The translations under genes and the position numbers were made by a program. The notes under the pieces are model-generated. The model saw only the letters and a list, made by a program, of their open reading frames with translations. It was not told the DNA's origin and did not search any database. 64,000 bases of DNA, from positions 25,701-89,700 of the forward strand of contig NZ_SJSN01000020.1 in the NCBI RefSeq assembly GCF_004331675.1. Reading direction: 5' to 3'. Source of the DNA: Pedobacter frigidisoli. Its GTDB lineage: Bacteria > Bacteroidota > Bacteroidia > Sphingobacteriales > Sphingobacteriaceae. The first letter of the stretch is position 1; each line of letters begins with the position of its first letter. Positions 8,255-16,984 of the stretch are shown here, in pieces.

Positions 8255-9445
8255 ATAGCTGGAATGGCTTTATCCGACCTCACAAATTTTAGCAGTTCCT
8301 TTAAATAGGTTTCCGTTTCGGAGAGACTACCATGCCTGTTGGCCGAGCAAATCTCCGCGAGCGTCCATCCTGCACGAAACTTCCTCACGTTAGATAAATG
8401 TTTAAAAGAATAGAGTGTATAGTTTTTATCCGTCAACCCAGTTGCCACCAGACATTTCTTAAACCTGTTGTAAGCATAATTTTCCGAACACATTTGGTGA
8501 GATAAATGTTCGTGCAGAACCTAGCAGAAAGCATTCCTTGTCGAACTTTTCTATCTGCAATTTCTCCAGTTCTGATCTTAAACTCACATCAATATTTACA
8601 GGGATTGATTTTTTATTTTTTGAAACAACACCGGGAATTGTAATTGTATTTTCTTCCAAGTCAATATACTTTAGTTGCAGAAACCTGAGTTCTTTCGGTC
8701 TAATACAAGTGTAATAGATCATCCGCACAAACAGCTGGCAATATTTATCATGATTATCGAGCCAATCCATGATAACCTTAAAATCCCGTTCCGTAAAAAC
8801 CTGATGGGACTGGGTTGGCATTTTTTTTCGCGTCTCGCAGTCGGTTACCGGATTCTGAGGAATATATTTATTAACTTTTAAGTACCTAAAAAAATTATTA
8901 AGCCCAATCCTGCAATTATTATAGGTCACCCCTGCCCACTTGTCTTCCCTTTCCTTGAAGTTCAGAAAGTCCGTGATCTCAAAGTCACTGATGGTGCTGA
9001 CCTTTTTGGCTCCACCATGGTACTTGATAAAGGAGTTGACCGTTGACCGATAGGTACTGATTGACTTTGGCCTGGTCCCCTTTGCCTTGTGGTAGGACTC
9101 GAATAGCATCAGTGCCTCGCTAAGATCGATTCCAATGAGTTCCTTTTTGAGCCGTGCGTTGGCATGGTCATCCAATGGGTTCCAGCCACTTTCCAGGGCA
9201 ATTTTGTATGCCTCGCACAGATTGTTGAAATTCCTGAGCTTTTGCCTTGGATCCTTTATCCTGTTGAGCTTCCTTGTCACCCTGATCCGCTCCATACGCT
9301 CTTCGGTTGCATTATGGAAAAAGAACTCAATATACCAACTTTGTTTGGCAACCTCTTTTTCCATCGAGCTCCCTGCGGGAACCTTGTTTATCGCCCTTCC
9401 CTTTACCACACGGGGAACAGTATATGGCAGTACCGGAATTTCCAT
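8251..9445 (-). pseudogene. Tyrosine recombinase/integrase, frameshifted, at the tRNA-Ala site
   Basis: Two overlapping frames together make one phage-type integrase. The N-terminal SAM-like DNA-binding domain and the first half of the catalytic domain (Arg in CIRPKELRFL) are in the upstream frame, which ends at 8459. The rest, YTLYSFKHLSN, the RHGS box and the tyrosine in ETYLKEL, is in the frame ending at 8251. They join near 8485-8495 at a CACCAAATG stretch where the frame shifts by one base. The usual Arg of the R-H box is Lys here. The start is set at 9445; an earlier in-frame ATG at 9688 lies inside the tRNA gene and is unlikely. The integrase lies just past the tRNA 3' end, the classic island layout. 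Loss of function, programmed frameshifting or a sequencing error are all possible. Confidence 0.8.
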
Positions 9446-9614
9446 AAAACCAAAACTAGTCCGGCGGAGATTTTTTTCCTGGGACTTACCTTCGGGATAC
9501 CCAAGGTTTTCCTGACTTTTTATAGAAGATTTTTCACTTTTTCGCCGGGCCGGACGGGACAAATTCTGGGCTCCCGGGGCGTTTAGTGGCAGACTTATGT
9601 CAGAGTTATGAGGT

Positions 9615-9651
9615 AAAAAAACATCTAAATCCTTGATTTTCAAGGATTTAG
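9615..9651 (-). terminator. Rho-independent terminator downstream of tRNA-Ala
   Basis: A perfect 12-base stem (CTAAATCCTTGA at 9625-9636 against TCAAGGATTTAG at 9640-9651) with a 3-base loop. On the minus strand a run of seven T follows after three bases (9621-9615). It sits 10 bases past the tRNA 3' end and ends its transcript before the integrase. Confidence 0.85.
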
Positions 9652-9660
9652 AGTTACCTG

Positions 9661-9734
9661 TGGAGAATATCGGATTCGAACCGATCACCTCTTCACTGCC
9701 AGCGAAGCGCTCTAGCCAAATGAGCTAATCCCCC
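9661..9734 (-). tRNA. tRNA-Ala (anticodon GGC)
   Basis: The minus strand folds into a full cloverleaf. The acceptor stem GGGGGAT/ATTCTCC pairs throughout with two G-U pairs. The D arm is GCTC...GAGC. The anticodon arm CTTCG-CTGGCAG-TGAAG carries GGC. The T arm ATCGG-TTCGAAT-CCGAT is perfect. The discriminator is A and CCA is not encoded. The adjacent integrase on the 3' side implies that the 3' end of this gene is the attachment site of the left island and has been kept intact by the integration. Confidence 0.93.
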
Positions 9735-9741
9735 TATTTTT

Positions 9742-9806
9742 GAATGATCAATGATCAAATTTTCAATGATCAATGATCAAATTTTCAATGATCAATGATC
9801 AAATTT
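9742..9806. repeat. Tandem repeat, three copies of a 22-base unit
   Basis: The unit CAATGATCAATGATCAAATTTT occurs three times in a row (9742-9763, 9764-9785, 9786-9806; the first base of copy 1 differs and copy 3 lacks one T), each containing ATGATCAATGATC. Degenerate TCAATAATCAAA-like sequence follows to about 9860. It lies just upstream of the tRNA. Similar CAATTTTCAATAA tracts occur at about 52125-52190 in this window. Confidence 0.8.
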
Positions 9807-9917
9807 CAATTTTCAATAATCAAAGTCCAATCATCAGAACTGAAGCTCAATAATCAAAACCAAGCATCCTGCTTGTGCAGCAAAAATAGCAAATACTTTT
9901 TCTAAAGCAAATGATTA

Positions 9918-10124
9918 TTAATCTTTCAGTTTAAAAGCAAACAAAGCCATTATACTAATTACAGCCATTGCTGATGATGATGGATGATTAATAAATAAGA
10001 AAAGTACAAATGTTGCTATCAATAACATACCGAAAAACATGAGTGCTTTGGTAAATGAGCCCATGTAAAACATGGCTACAATCGCTAAAAGATATATAGG
10101 AATGATAACAATGGCTAGAAACAT
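9918..10124 (-). CDS. Small membrane protein, 68 residues
   Basis: Very hydrophobic, with two predicted membrane helices (about 3-20 and 25-45) and a third hydrophobic stretch before a short FKLKD tail. No family is recognised. It starts 34 bases after the end of the CatA-like gene on the same strand, so it may be the last gene of that operon. Composition and a proper ATG support it as real; its role is unknown. Confidence 0.5.
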   Translation of the reverse strand: MFLAIVIIPIYLLAIVAMFYMGSFTKALMFFGMLLIATFVLFLFINHPSSSAMAVISIMALFAFKLKD

Positions 10125-10158
10125 TGGCCTAAGTTAAATCCCTAATATTAAGCGCTGG

Positions 10159-10806
10159 TTAACCAGAAATTAACTCCTGCGTTTTATGGCTCAGCAATTC
10201 CTGATATTCATTAACGAATTGCGAAACATGATAACCATCCATTAAGGCATGATTTACGTGAATGGAAACCGCCATGATTTTCATGCCATTTTCTTCCCTC
10301 ACCCTACCGAAAGATATTTTCGGACAACTATCATTATGTGAGAAGTTTCGGGCGTGCGATATCGATTTAAAATTCAACCAAGGTAATGCAGAAAAATGAA
10401 TTACGTTTTCTCCCGATGATGATGGAATTAATCCGGTAGTGGTTTCCACGCTTTCAATTTCTTTTAAGGCCTCAATTCTAAAATCCTCAAAGTTTTCATG
10501 AAAATCCATATAACTGAAACCGAAAGTTCCGTTGGGGCGGTTAATGGTTGCAGAGGCATGGACCTGATCGTATTTCCAAACCTCACCATCGATAATTCTA
10601 TAGCCAAATGGCTCCACTCGATTTGCTGCCAAAAGCGATTTATGTAGGTAAAGTAAGAAGAATGAAACTCCTTTCTCTTTTGCTTCTTCGTAAGTTGAAG
10701 TGCAATCTACATCTACCGTTACACCGAAGAAAGGTTCTTCGAAAGTGCTAAAAAATTTAAAATGATCTTTTCTGATCCAAGTGTTTATATCTAATTTTTC
10801 TCTCAT
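10159..10806 (-). CDS. CatA-like (chloramphenicol acetyltransferase family) acyltransferase
   Basis: This 215-residue protein matches the trimeric CatA fold and usual length. The catalytic motif HxxxDG is at residues 186-191 (HALMDG), where His186 would activate the acceptor hydroxyl. The conserved NGTFGFSYMDFH segment (92-103) and SALPWLNF (139-146) are also family features. In the family it transfers an acetyl group from acetyl-CoA, classically to chloramphenicol. Chromosomal Bacteroidota members are often not proven resistance genes, so the substrate is open. Its start overlaps the HAD gene stop by 4 bases, so they are co-translated. Confidence 0.87.
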   Translation of the reverse strand: MREKLDINTWIRKDHFKFFSTFEEPFFGVTVDVDCTSTYEEAKEKGVSFFLLYLHKSLLAANRVEPFGYRIIDGEVWKYDQVHASATINRPNGTFGFSYMDFHENFEDFRIEALKEIESVETTTGLIPSSSGENVIHFSALPWLNFKSISHARNFSHNDSCPKISFGRVREENGMKIMAVSIHVNHALMDGYHVSQFVNEYQELLSHKTQELISG

Positions 10807-11498
10807 TCAATTAATTTTGGTAAAATATCAGCTAGATTTTCCATCTGATAAAAGTTAGGATGTTCTATAGTATGATCGATTCTTTCATGAATCCAAGTGG
10901 TGTGGAATGGAATATGAACAGCATGTCCGCCAATCGCTAAAACGGGCAACACATCCGATTTCAAGGAATTTCCGAGCATCAAAAATTCCTCAGGTTTGCA
11001 ATCTAAATGTTTAATCAGTTTCTGATAGTCGCGTTCTTGTTTATCGCTCATTATTTCGATGTGGTGGAAATAATGATCTAGTCCGGATTTTGTGAGTTTG
11101 CGTTGTTGATCTAATAAATCGCCTTTTGTAGCTACAATCAATTTATATTTTCCGTGTAAGGCTTTCAAAACCTCTTCTACCCCATCGAGCAATTCGATTG
11201 GCTTATTGAGCATTTCCTGTCCGAGTTGAATGGCACTGTTGATTACCTCTGGATTTACTTTCCCCTCGGTAATTCTTAAAACCGTTTCAATCATGCTCAA
11301 CATAAAACCCTTAATGCCATAACCATAAAGCGGCAAGTTGGCGATCTCTGTTTTCAATAACTCGGCAACAATACTGTGGTGAGGCATAAAATCTCCGAGC
11401 AAGCAGGCAAACTTCTCCTCTGTTTCGCGGAAGTAAGGTTCATTAACCCAAAGTGTATCGTCGGCGTCGAATGCGATTACGGTAATTTGATTGTTCAT
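10803..11498 (-). CDS. HAD-family hydrolase (phosphatase-like)
   Basis: A 231-residue haloacid-dehalogenase superfamily protein. Motif I is DADDT at 11-15 (nucleophile Asp11, general acid Asp13), motif II Thr124 (VATKGD), and motif IV GNSLKSD at 176-182. The helical insert between motifs I and II suggests a C1 cap as in phosphoglycolate or nucleotide phosphatases. The substrate cannot be told. It is the first gene of a minus-strand operon with the CatA-like gene and is divergent from the Crp/Fnr gene, sharing a 78-base intergenic region with it. Confidence 0.87.
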   Translation of the reverse strand: MNNQITVIAFDADDTLWVNEPYFRETEEKFACLLGDFMPHHSIVAELLKTEIANLPLYGYGIKGFMLSMIETVLRITEGKVNPEVINSAIQLGQEMLNKPIELLDGVEEVLKALHGKYKLIVATKGDLLDQQRKLTKSGLDHYFHHIEIMSDKQERDYQKLIKHLDCKPEEFLMLGNSLKSDVLPVLAIGGHAVHIPFHTTWIHERIDHTIEHPNFYQMENLADILPKLIE

Positions 11499-11576
11499 TG
11501 TTATGCATTACTTTTAATGCGACAAATGTAAACCAACCTGAACAGTTAAGAAAGGACAATTGTCCCGATTGAAAAT

Positions 11577-12185
11577 ATGTTACGAACAAACCTCACCTTT
11601 TTATCTTTTATTGAACGCCTTTGCGAAACAAATAATGAATCGAACATTACGCTAAGAACTTTCGCTGCAGGATTTCGATTTGTAAAACAAGGTGAAAAAA
11701 TCAGAAATATTTACATCATAAAAGATGGCATTTCTAAGTGCTTTATCTCTGAAGAGAACGGCAAGGATTTTATCATCGAGTTTTTAGGAAAAGGTGAGGT
11801 TGTGGGCGAACTAGAGGTCATTAAAAAGATCGATTGCCTATGTAATGTTGCTACCATTAGTGAAGTTACGGCGTTTGTTATCCCTGATCATATCTTTATG
11901 GCACTAACGGAGAAAAACAGCGAATTCACCAGACTCTTACTCCAAGAGTTATCTACCCGAATAATACAAACCAGTTCCAGGGCATCTTTCCAACAATTAT
12001 ACACCTTGGAATATGGGCTGTTAAAATTATTGAAGCTGCAAAGCGATGAACAAATATCCATATCCAAGGAAGACATGGCTGCCTATCTGGGCATTTCAGT
12101 AAGAAGTTTTAATAGGACCTTGCAACAAATTAAAGCTAAAAACCAAGATCAATCCTTAATCATTTTATTGGAAAGACTAGGATAA
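11577..12185 (+). CDS. Crp/Fnr-family transcriptional regulator
   Basis: 202 residues: an N-terminal cyclic-nucleotide-binding-type beta-roll (about 25-115, with GEVVGELEVI), a dimerisation helix (about 120-150) and a C-terminal winged helix-turn-helix (about 160-195, MAAYLGISVRSFNRTLQQI). It lacks an Fnr-type N-terminal cysteine cluster, so iron-sulfur sensing is unlikely. The effector is unknown. It is divergent from the HAD/CatA operon, which may be a target. Confidence 0.88.
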   Translation: MLRTNLTFLSFIERLCETNNESNITLRTFAAGFRFVKQGEKIRNIYIIKDGISKCFISEENGKDFIIEFLGKGEVVGELEVIKKIDCLCNVATISEVTAFVIPDHIFMALTEKNSEFTRLLLQELSTRIIQTSSRASFQQLYTLEYGLLKLLKLQSDEQISISKEDMAAYLGISVRSFNRTLQQIKAKNQDQSLIILLERLG

Positions 12186-12218
12186 ATTAACTTACTAACC
12201 GCAAGCTAAAATTTTAAT

Positions 12219-12424
12219 GGTTTGGAAAGCAGGTTCCTGTTTATATTGGTTTCGATAGTCCCGCTTGCTCCAATTCCCGATGAAAAATCGGGCGCTTTCC
12301 GTGCCATCGGGCTTAAGAACTAAGCTTACTGCTTTTGGGTTAAAGTTCAACTAGGTGGTGGATTTTTCAAGAACTGGTTGATAGTCATCCCGATGAATAC
12401 CTGCATCTTGCTCATATTCATCGG
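12219..12424. repeat. Intergenic repeat-rich region with two palindromes
   Basis: The 526-base gap 12186-12711 has no convincing gene. It contains CCCGAT/ATCGGG (12276-12281 and 12287-12292, 5-base loop) followed by GTGCCATCGGGCTTAAG, and a second perfect 10-base stem, CCGATGAATA (12390-12399) with TATTCATCGG (12415-12424). Similar GTGCCATCGGG and CCCGAT...ATCGGG elements recur near 41120 and 49631, which points to a dispersed extragenic repeat family. A GTG-started frame at 12490-12705 has poor composition and is not called. Confidence 0.55.
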
Positions 12425-12711
12425 ACGACTAATTGCGCAATCCTCTCCAGCTTTGAAAAGCAGACCTCTGTTAAATAAACCTGACAAAAGTGGCAGCCTC
12501 CGAGTTAGCATCTGACTATATTTTTTTATCAGAAACGCTTCTGGTTGCGCAGGTTTCTATCGGAGCTACAGCGATTGGCAAGGCTGAAGCCTCCGATAAA
12601 TCGATAAGATTCGTTTCCAAAATAAAAACATTAGAGGTTTTCCAACGTTCATCCCCTGGAAAACTTCGCAAGTATATCCGAACATTTGAAACATTAATTT
12701 GTTAAGGAATT

Positions 12712-13221
12712 ATGCCCGATATCCTAATCATTAATGGTAGCGCCAGATTAAATGGAGATACTCAAAAATTCATCAATAAATTAACTGAGGGCATAGCGTG
12801 CGACCATCTGATTTTACTTGAACATTATTTTCTTCCCTACAATTACGATAATCAATATCCGCAGGAAGATCAGTTCGAAACCTTTGCAAAGGAGATTCTC
12901 TTTCATAAGCATATCATTTTTGCCACACCGGTTTATTGGTATTCAATGAGTGGACGCATGAAAAATCTATTCGATCGCCTAACAGATTGGGTTACTACGA
13001 ATAAGGATGTTGGCCGTAATCTAAAAGGCAAAACCATGAAATTGATTGCCGTAGGCACAGATGGCGAACTACCAGATGGTTTTATAACACCCTTTTCGAT
13101 GACGGCAAATTATATGGAAATGATTTTTAAAGGCCACCAGTATTTTAACTCCAACGATGCAATATCTGAAGAGGAACTTGCAGAAATAAAAAAATCTTTC
13201 TTTAGTTTTATATCAGAATAA
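12712..13221 (+). CDS. NAD(P)H-dependent FMN reductase / flavodoxin-fold oxidoreductase
   Basis: A 169-residue flavodoxin-like protein. The phosphate-binding loop for FMN is GSARLNGDTQ (9-18), and the second FMN contact region is the very typical TPVYWYSMSGRMKNLFDR (76-93). It probably reduces quinones or other small acceptors in the cytoplasm. The length is normal for the family. The long, repeat-rich region upstream gives no clear regulator. Confidence 0.85.
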   Translation: MPDILIINGSARLNGDTQKFINKLTEGIACDHLILLEHYFLPYNYDNQYPQEDQFETFAKEILFHKHIIFATPVYWYSMSGRMKNLFDRLTDWVTTNKDVGRNLKGKTMKLIAVGTDGELPDGFITPFSMTANYMEMIFKGHQYFNSNDAISEEELAEIKKSFFSFISE

Positions 13222-13268
13222 GATTTACATTTTAAACAATACACCAAATTAATTTAAAAGCATTAAAC

Positions 13269-13895
13269 ATGAATGTAGAAGACGTTTTTAAGAACAATGA
13301 AAAATGGATATCGGATAAGTTAGCGTTAAATCCAGAATATTTTACGGAACTGGCAAAAGGACAAACGCCTGAATTTTTGTATATCGGATGTTCTGATAGC
13401 CGCGTAACGGCAGAGGATTTGATGGGCATACAACCTGGTCAGGCATTTGTTCACCGCAATGTAGCCAACTTGGTCAACAACGTGGATTTAAATGTAATGA
13501 CTGTTTTAAATTATTCAGTTCGCCACTTAAAAGTAAACCATGTGGTGGTTTGTGGCCATTATAATTGTGGTGGTGTAAAAGCCGCAATGCAGCCAGCAGA
13601 CATGGGTATTCTAAATCCTTGGTTAAGAAACATTCGCGATGTATATCGAATTCATAAAGATGAGCTTAATGCCATTGAGGATGAGGGCAAACGCTACGAC
13701 AGACTAGTGGAACTTAACGTTCAAGAGCAATGTGTAAACCTACTCAAGACCGCAGCTGTGCAAGAAGCCATTACACAACGAGGCTTAACTGTTCATGGTT
13801 GGGTTTTCGATATTCGCACAGGGAAATTAATTGATTTAAAAATTGATTTCGATGGAATACTAAAAGACATTAAAGAGATTTATAATCTTTATTAG
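13269..13895 (+). CDS. can: Beta-class carbonic anhydrase
   Basis: A 208-residue beta-carbonic anhydrase that interconverts CO2 and bicarbonate in the cytoplasm. The zinc ligands are visible: Cys41 and Asp43 in CSDSR (41-45), then His97 and Cys100 in HYNCGG. Arg45 completes the Asp-Arg dyad. Length and motif order match the plant/E. coli Can type. It is a single gene with its own ATG, 47 bases after the FMN reductase. Confidence 0.93.
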   Translation: MNVEDVFKNNEKWISDKLALNPEYFTELAKGQTPEFLYIGCSDSRVTAEDLMGIQPGQAFVHRNVANLVNNVDLNVMTVLNYSVRHLKVNHVVVCGHYNCGGVKAAMQPADMGILNPWLRNIRDVYRIHKDELNAIEDEGKRYDRLVELNVQEQCVNLLKTAAVQEAITQRGLTVHGWVFDIRTGKLIDLKIDFDGILKDIKEIYNLY

Positions 13896-14042
13896 TCGGA
13901 AGTCTGGGACTGGAGAAAGAAATCGAGGTCGAATGTTAGCAGCTGCAAGACTGTGAGCAGAAAAGAACGAATATTCAATCTAGACAACTAAGTGTGAACG
14001 GTCGTCACCCTGAACTTGATTTAAGGCCTTGATGGACTAGCG

Positions 14043-14103
14043 AAAAAATAAAAGGCCGGTGTCCGCATTTTGGATTTACCAACCCAAAATGCCGACATCG
14101 GCC
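14043..14103 (-). terminator. Long hairpin terminator after kduD
   Basis: The 20-base arms 14054-14073 and 14084-14103 are complementary at 18 of 20 positions around a 10-base loop. On the minus strand the stem is followed by TTTTATTTTTT, so it should end the kduI-DUF4861-kduD transcript. A short GTCACCCTGAACTTG-type repeat lies just beside it at 14001-14035. Confidence 0.8.
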
Positions 14104-14143
14104 ATTCGGACTCTGGACTCCAGACATAGGACTACGGACTAAA

Positions 14144-14911
14144 TTAACGTCCCATCCAGCCGCCATCTACGGTTAAAATAGTTCCATGAACGTAATCGCT
14201 TGCCGAAGAGGCTAGGAACAAAGTCGGTCCTTTAAAATCTTCGGGTGTTCCCCATCTTCCAGCAGGTATACGCGATAAGATCGAAGTACTTCTATCTTGA
14301 TCTTCGCGTAGTGCAGAAGTATTATCTGTAGCAATATAACCTGGAGCAATTGCATTTACATTTACCCCTTTTGATGCCCATTCGTTGGCAAAAGCTTTTG
14401 TTAACGAACCGATTGCGCCTTTACTTGCTGCATACCCAGGCACTGTTATTCCACCTTGAAAAGTTAATAATGAAGCTGTGAAAATAACTTTGCCACTTCC
14501 TCTAACAATCATCTCGCGTCCGATTTCTCGAGTTAAAATAAAAGGAGCGGTTTGGTTAACTGCAATTACCTCGTCCCACATCTCATCAGGATGTTCGGCA
14601 ATTGGCTTACGTAGAATAGTCCCAGCGTTGTTAACTAAAATATCAATAACAGGATGATCTTGCTTTACTTTTGCGGCAAAGGCCAAAGTATCCTCGCGTT
14701 TACCGAAATCGCATTGATAAGCGTAAAATTTTCTTCCTATGGCCAAGACTTCTTTTTCTATTGAACTTCTTTCAAGCTCCAAACTTGCCGAAACGCCAAT
14801 AATATCGGCGCCAGCTTCAGCCAGTGCCAATGCCATGGCTTTACCAATTCCCCTTTTACAACCCGTAACTAATGCAGTTTTACCTGCCAAATCGAATATA
14901 TTTGATGACAT
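14144..14911 (-). CDS. kduD: 2-deoxy-D-gluconate / 2-dehydro-3-deoxy-D-gluconate 5-dehydrogenase
   Basis: A 255-residue short-chain dehydrogenase that converts 3-deoxy-D-glycero-2,5-hexodiulosonate to 2-keto-3-deoxygluconate. The cofactor motif TGCKRGIG is at 16-23, NNAG at 94-97, and the catalytic Ser147, Tyr160 and Lys164 are in place (FTAS ... YAASK). The assignment as KduD rather than another SDR rests on overall similarity (APGYIATDNTSALREDQ) and on kduI two genes upstream. It is the last gene of the Kdu cluster before the terminator. Confidence 0.92.
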   Translation of the reverse strand: MSSNIFDLAGKTALVTGCKRGIGKAMALALAEAGADIIGVSASLELERSSIEKEVLAIGRKFYAYQCDFGKREDTLAFAAKVKQDHPVIDILVNNAGTILRKPIAEHPDEMWDEVIAVNQTAPFILTREIGREMIVRGSGKVIFTASLLTFQGGITVPGYAASKGAIGSLTKAFANEWASKGVNVNAIAPGYIATDNTSALREDQDRSTSILSRIPAGRWGTPEDFKGPTLFLASSASDYVHGTILTVDGGWMGR

Positions 14912-14934
14912 TTTATCTAAATTTTATGTGGTTC

Positions 14935-16071
14935 TTATTTCACGCTTACTTTTAGTGGTGATTTCAATTCATTTTGAAACTTTTGCAGGTAGTTAAACCA
15001 CTCGTTTTCATTTGTAATTTCTCCTGCCTTATTCCAAGCGGCTCCTGCGTAATAAACGTAGGGAACATTGTTTTTAACTTCTGTTGTTCCGATAATCTGC
15101 TTCGCCTGAATAGCCGTTAATTTTAAGGGATTTATGGTAACCGCACCAACGCCAGTGATTCCATCTTCCCCATGAACCGGTTCCCAATAACCCAAAACTC
15201 CATTCTTATTCAATAAAAGTTTCTTTTCATTTTCATCCCTGGTTGCTAAACCTATTGCTACAGGCAAACGATTGGTGGGCGCAGCAAAATGATATAAATG
15301 CTCAATTCTGTTGAGTTGGGTACCTGCATCAATAGAAATTGTTTTGGTCACATTTACCTTGATTCCAGCGGCATTCCATTCATTGTAACTGAGTTGGAAG
15401 GTAGATCTTAGTGGTCCATTATCTAAGACTCTTGAGCTTTTATAATTTCCTGAATAACGAATACTATCCTTAACATAGGGTGCCATTCCACCAGCACCCA
15501 GAGTAAAACCTACGCTATAGTAATCTAAGCCATCTCCATGATCTTTGTGGTAATCGTTCTTTTTATAACGATCATTTACCACAAGTTTCGAAGTATTCTT
15601 AACCCAAACATCAATACCGTAAGCATCCTCGGAGGTTTTCTCTAAAGCCTTTCCATACATTCTAAAGGCAACTTTATCATTTTCCCAGGCAAAGTCATCC
15701 TTACGTTCAGGCACATATCTGGCAAAGGTTTTTGCCGCAAGGGGCTTAGCCTTGGATGCGAAAATCATCAACTTTAAACTTCCGTTGGCTTTAACAGAGA
15801 TCTGCAACAATAAATTTTGTACTTTTTTTTCCCCTTTATATTCTAGCTGATAAGGAATCTCTTTCTCCGTAGATTTATCCATGACCAAAAACTTTGCCGT
15901 ATCGATTTTTGGATCGGCAATCAGAATCTTTACCCAGGGAATAGAAACCAATACGTCCTTTCTTTCAATTGAAGAATTATTTGTAACGGAAATTATTGGG
16001 TATTTCGCTTGTCCGAACAAATGTCCAAGTGCTAATAGTACCAAGAAAATACTGCTTAAGAATTTTTTCAT
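14935..16071 (-). CDS. DUF4861-family secreted protein
   Basis: 378 residues with a signal peptide (MKKFLSSIFLVLLALGHLFG) and the features of DUF4861: an early SVTNNSSIERKDVLVSIP stretch and a conserved DYHKDHGDGLDYYSVG region around residue 173. DUF4861 proteins are common in polysaccharide loci that handle uronic acids and are thought to be periplasmic carbohydrate-active proteins, but no activity is established to my knowledge. It lies between kduI and kduD, 23 bases before kduD, so a role in unsaturated uronate processing is a fair inference. Confidence 0.82.
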   Translation of the reverse strand: MKKFLSSIFLVLLALGHLFGQAKYPIISVTNNSSIERKDVLVSIPWVKILIADPKIDTAKFLVMDKSTEKEIPYQLEYKGEKKVQNLLLQISVKANGSLKLMIFASKAKPLAAKTFARYVPERKDDFAWENDKVAFRMYGKALEKTSEDAYGIDVWVKNTSKLVVNDRYKKNDYHKDHGDGLDYYSVGFTLGAGGMAPYVKDSIRYSGNYKSSRVLDNGPLRSTFQLSYNEWNAAGIKVNVTKTISIDAGTQLNRIEHLYHFAAPTNRLPVAIGLATRDENEKKLLLNKNGVLGYWEPVHGEDGITGVGAVTINPLKLTAIQAKQIIGTTEVKNNVPYVYYAGAAWNKAGEITNENEWFNYLQKFQNELKSPLKVSVK

Positions 16072-16124
16072 GAATCGATTTTGAGGTTAAAGGCTAGGAC
16101 TAAAATAAAGTTTATTTAATTACG

Positions 16125-16964
16125 TTATTTCAATTCGGTAATCGCACAGTGATCCATATCGCCATAATCCAAGTTCTCACCAGCCATACCCCAAATAAAG
16201 GTATAATTGCTGGTTCCAGCGCCCGAATGAATTGACCAGTTTGGTGAAATCACTGCCTGATCATTTTGCATCCAAATATGGCGTGTTTCTTGTGGTTGTC
16301 CCATAAAATGGCAAACACTTTGTCCTTGTGGAACTTCAAAATAAAAGTATGCCTCCATCCTTCTATCATGTGTATGTGCTGGCATCGTATTCCAAACACT
16401 TCCCGATTTCAATTCAGTCATGCCCATTTGTAACTGGCAAGTTGGCAATACACTGTTTACCAAAAGTTTATTGATAATTCTGTGATTTGCCGTTTCAGGT
16501 GTACCAAGTTCTACAATTTCAGCATCAGCCTTGCTTACTTGTTTAGTTGGATAAGTATGATGTGCAGGTGCTGAGTTGAGGTATAATTTGGCAGGTTGAG
16601 CTGCATCAGCAGATTCGAAAGTTACCTCTTTGGTTCCCTTTCCAATGTATAAGGCTTCCTTATAATCCAGCTCAAAAGTTTCTCCATCCGCAGTAACAAC
16701 TGCTTTCCCACCAACATTAATCATTCCTAATTCCCTGCGTTCTAAAAAGTAGGTTGCTTTTAAATCATCAAGGTTTGGCAACGCCAATCTTCCATTTACA
16801 GGCATTGCGCCACCGACAATATATCGATCAAAATGAGATAAAGTTAAATTGACTTGATTGACCTCAAAAACGTTTTCGATTAAAAAATTTTCCCGCAAAG
16901 ATGCGGTGTCCATTTGTTTAACTTCTTTTGGGCTTTGAGCGTAACGGCTTTCGAATTTATTCAT
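16125..16964 (-). CDS. kduI: 5-keto-4-deoxyuronate isomerase (4-deoxy-L-threo-5-hexosulose-uronate ketol-isomerase)
   Basis: A 279-residue cupin that isomerises the open-chain form of unsaturated uronic acids (from lyase plus GH88 action) to the KduD substrate. The metal site is complete: His197, His199 and Glu204 in PAHTHDRRMEAYFYFE, and His246 in WSIHSG. Spacing and length match the E. coli enzyme almost exactly. It is the first gene of a second PUL sub-operon, with a TATATTTG promoter box and a palindrome upstream. Confidence 0.95.
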   Translation of the reverse strand: MNKFESRYAQSPKEVKQMDTASLRENFLIENVFEVNQVNLTLSHFDRYIVGGAMPVNGRLALPNLDDLKATYFLERRELGMINVGGKAVVTADGETFELDYKEALYIGKGTKEVTFESADAAQPAKLYLNSAPAHHTYPTKQVSKADAEIVELGTPETANHRIINKLLVNSVLPTCQLQMGMTELKSGSVWNTMPAHTHDRRMEAYFYFEVPQGQSVCHFMGQPQETRHIWMQNDQAVISPNWSIHSGAGTSNYTFIWGMAGENLDYGDMDHCAITELK

Positions 16965-16984
16965 TGCTTAAAATTTGAGATGTG

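Noticed and set aside
9446..9688. Extension of the integrase to the ATG at 9688
   Set aside because: That start lies within the tRNA-Ala gene and crosses its terminator; the added residues look unlike integrases.
12490..12705. GTG-started frame of 71 codons
   Set aside because: It lies within a repeat-rich non-coding region with internal GCCTCCGA repeats and has no protein family features.
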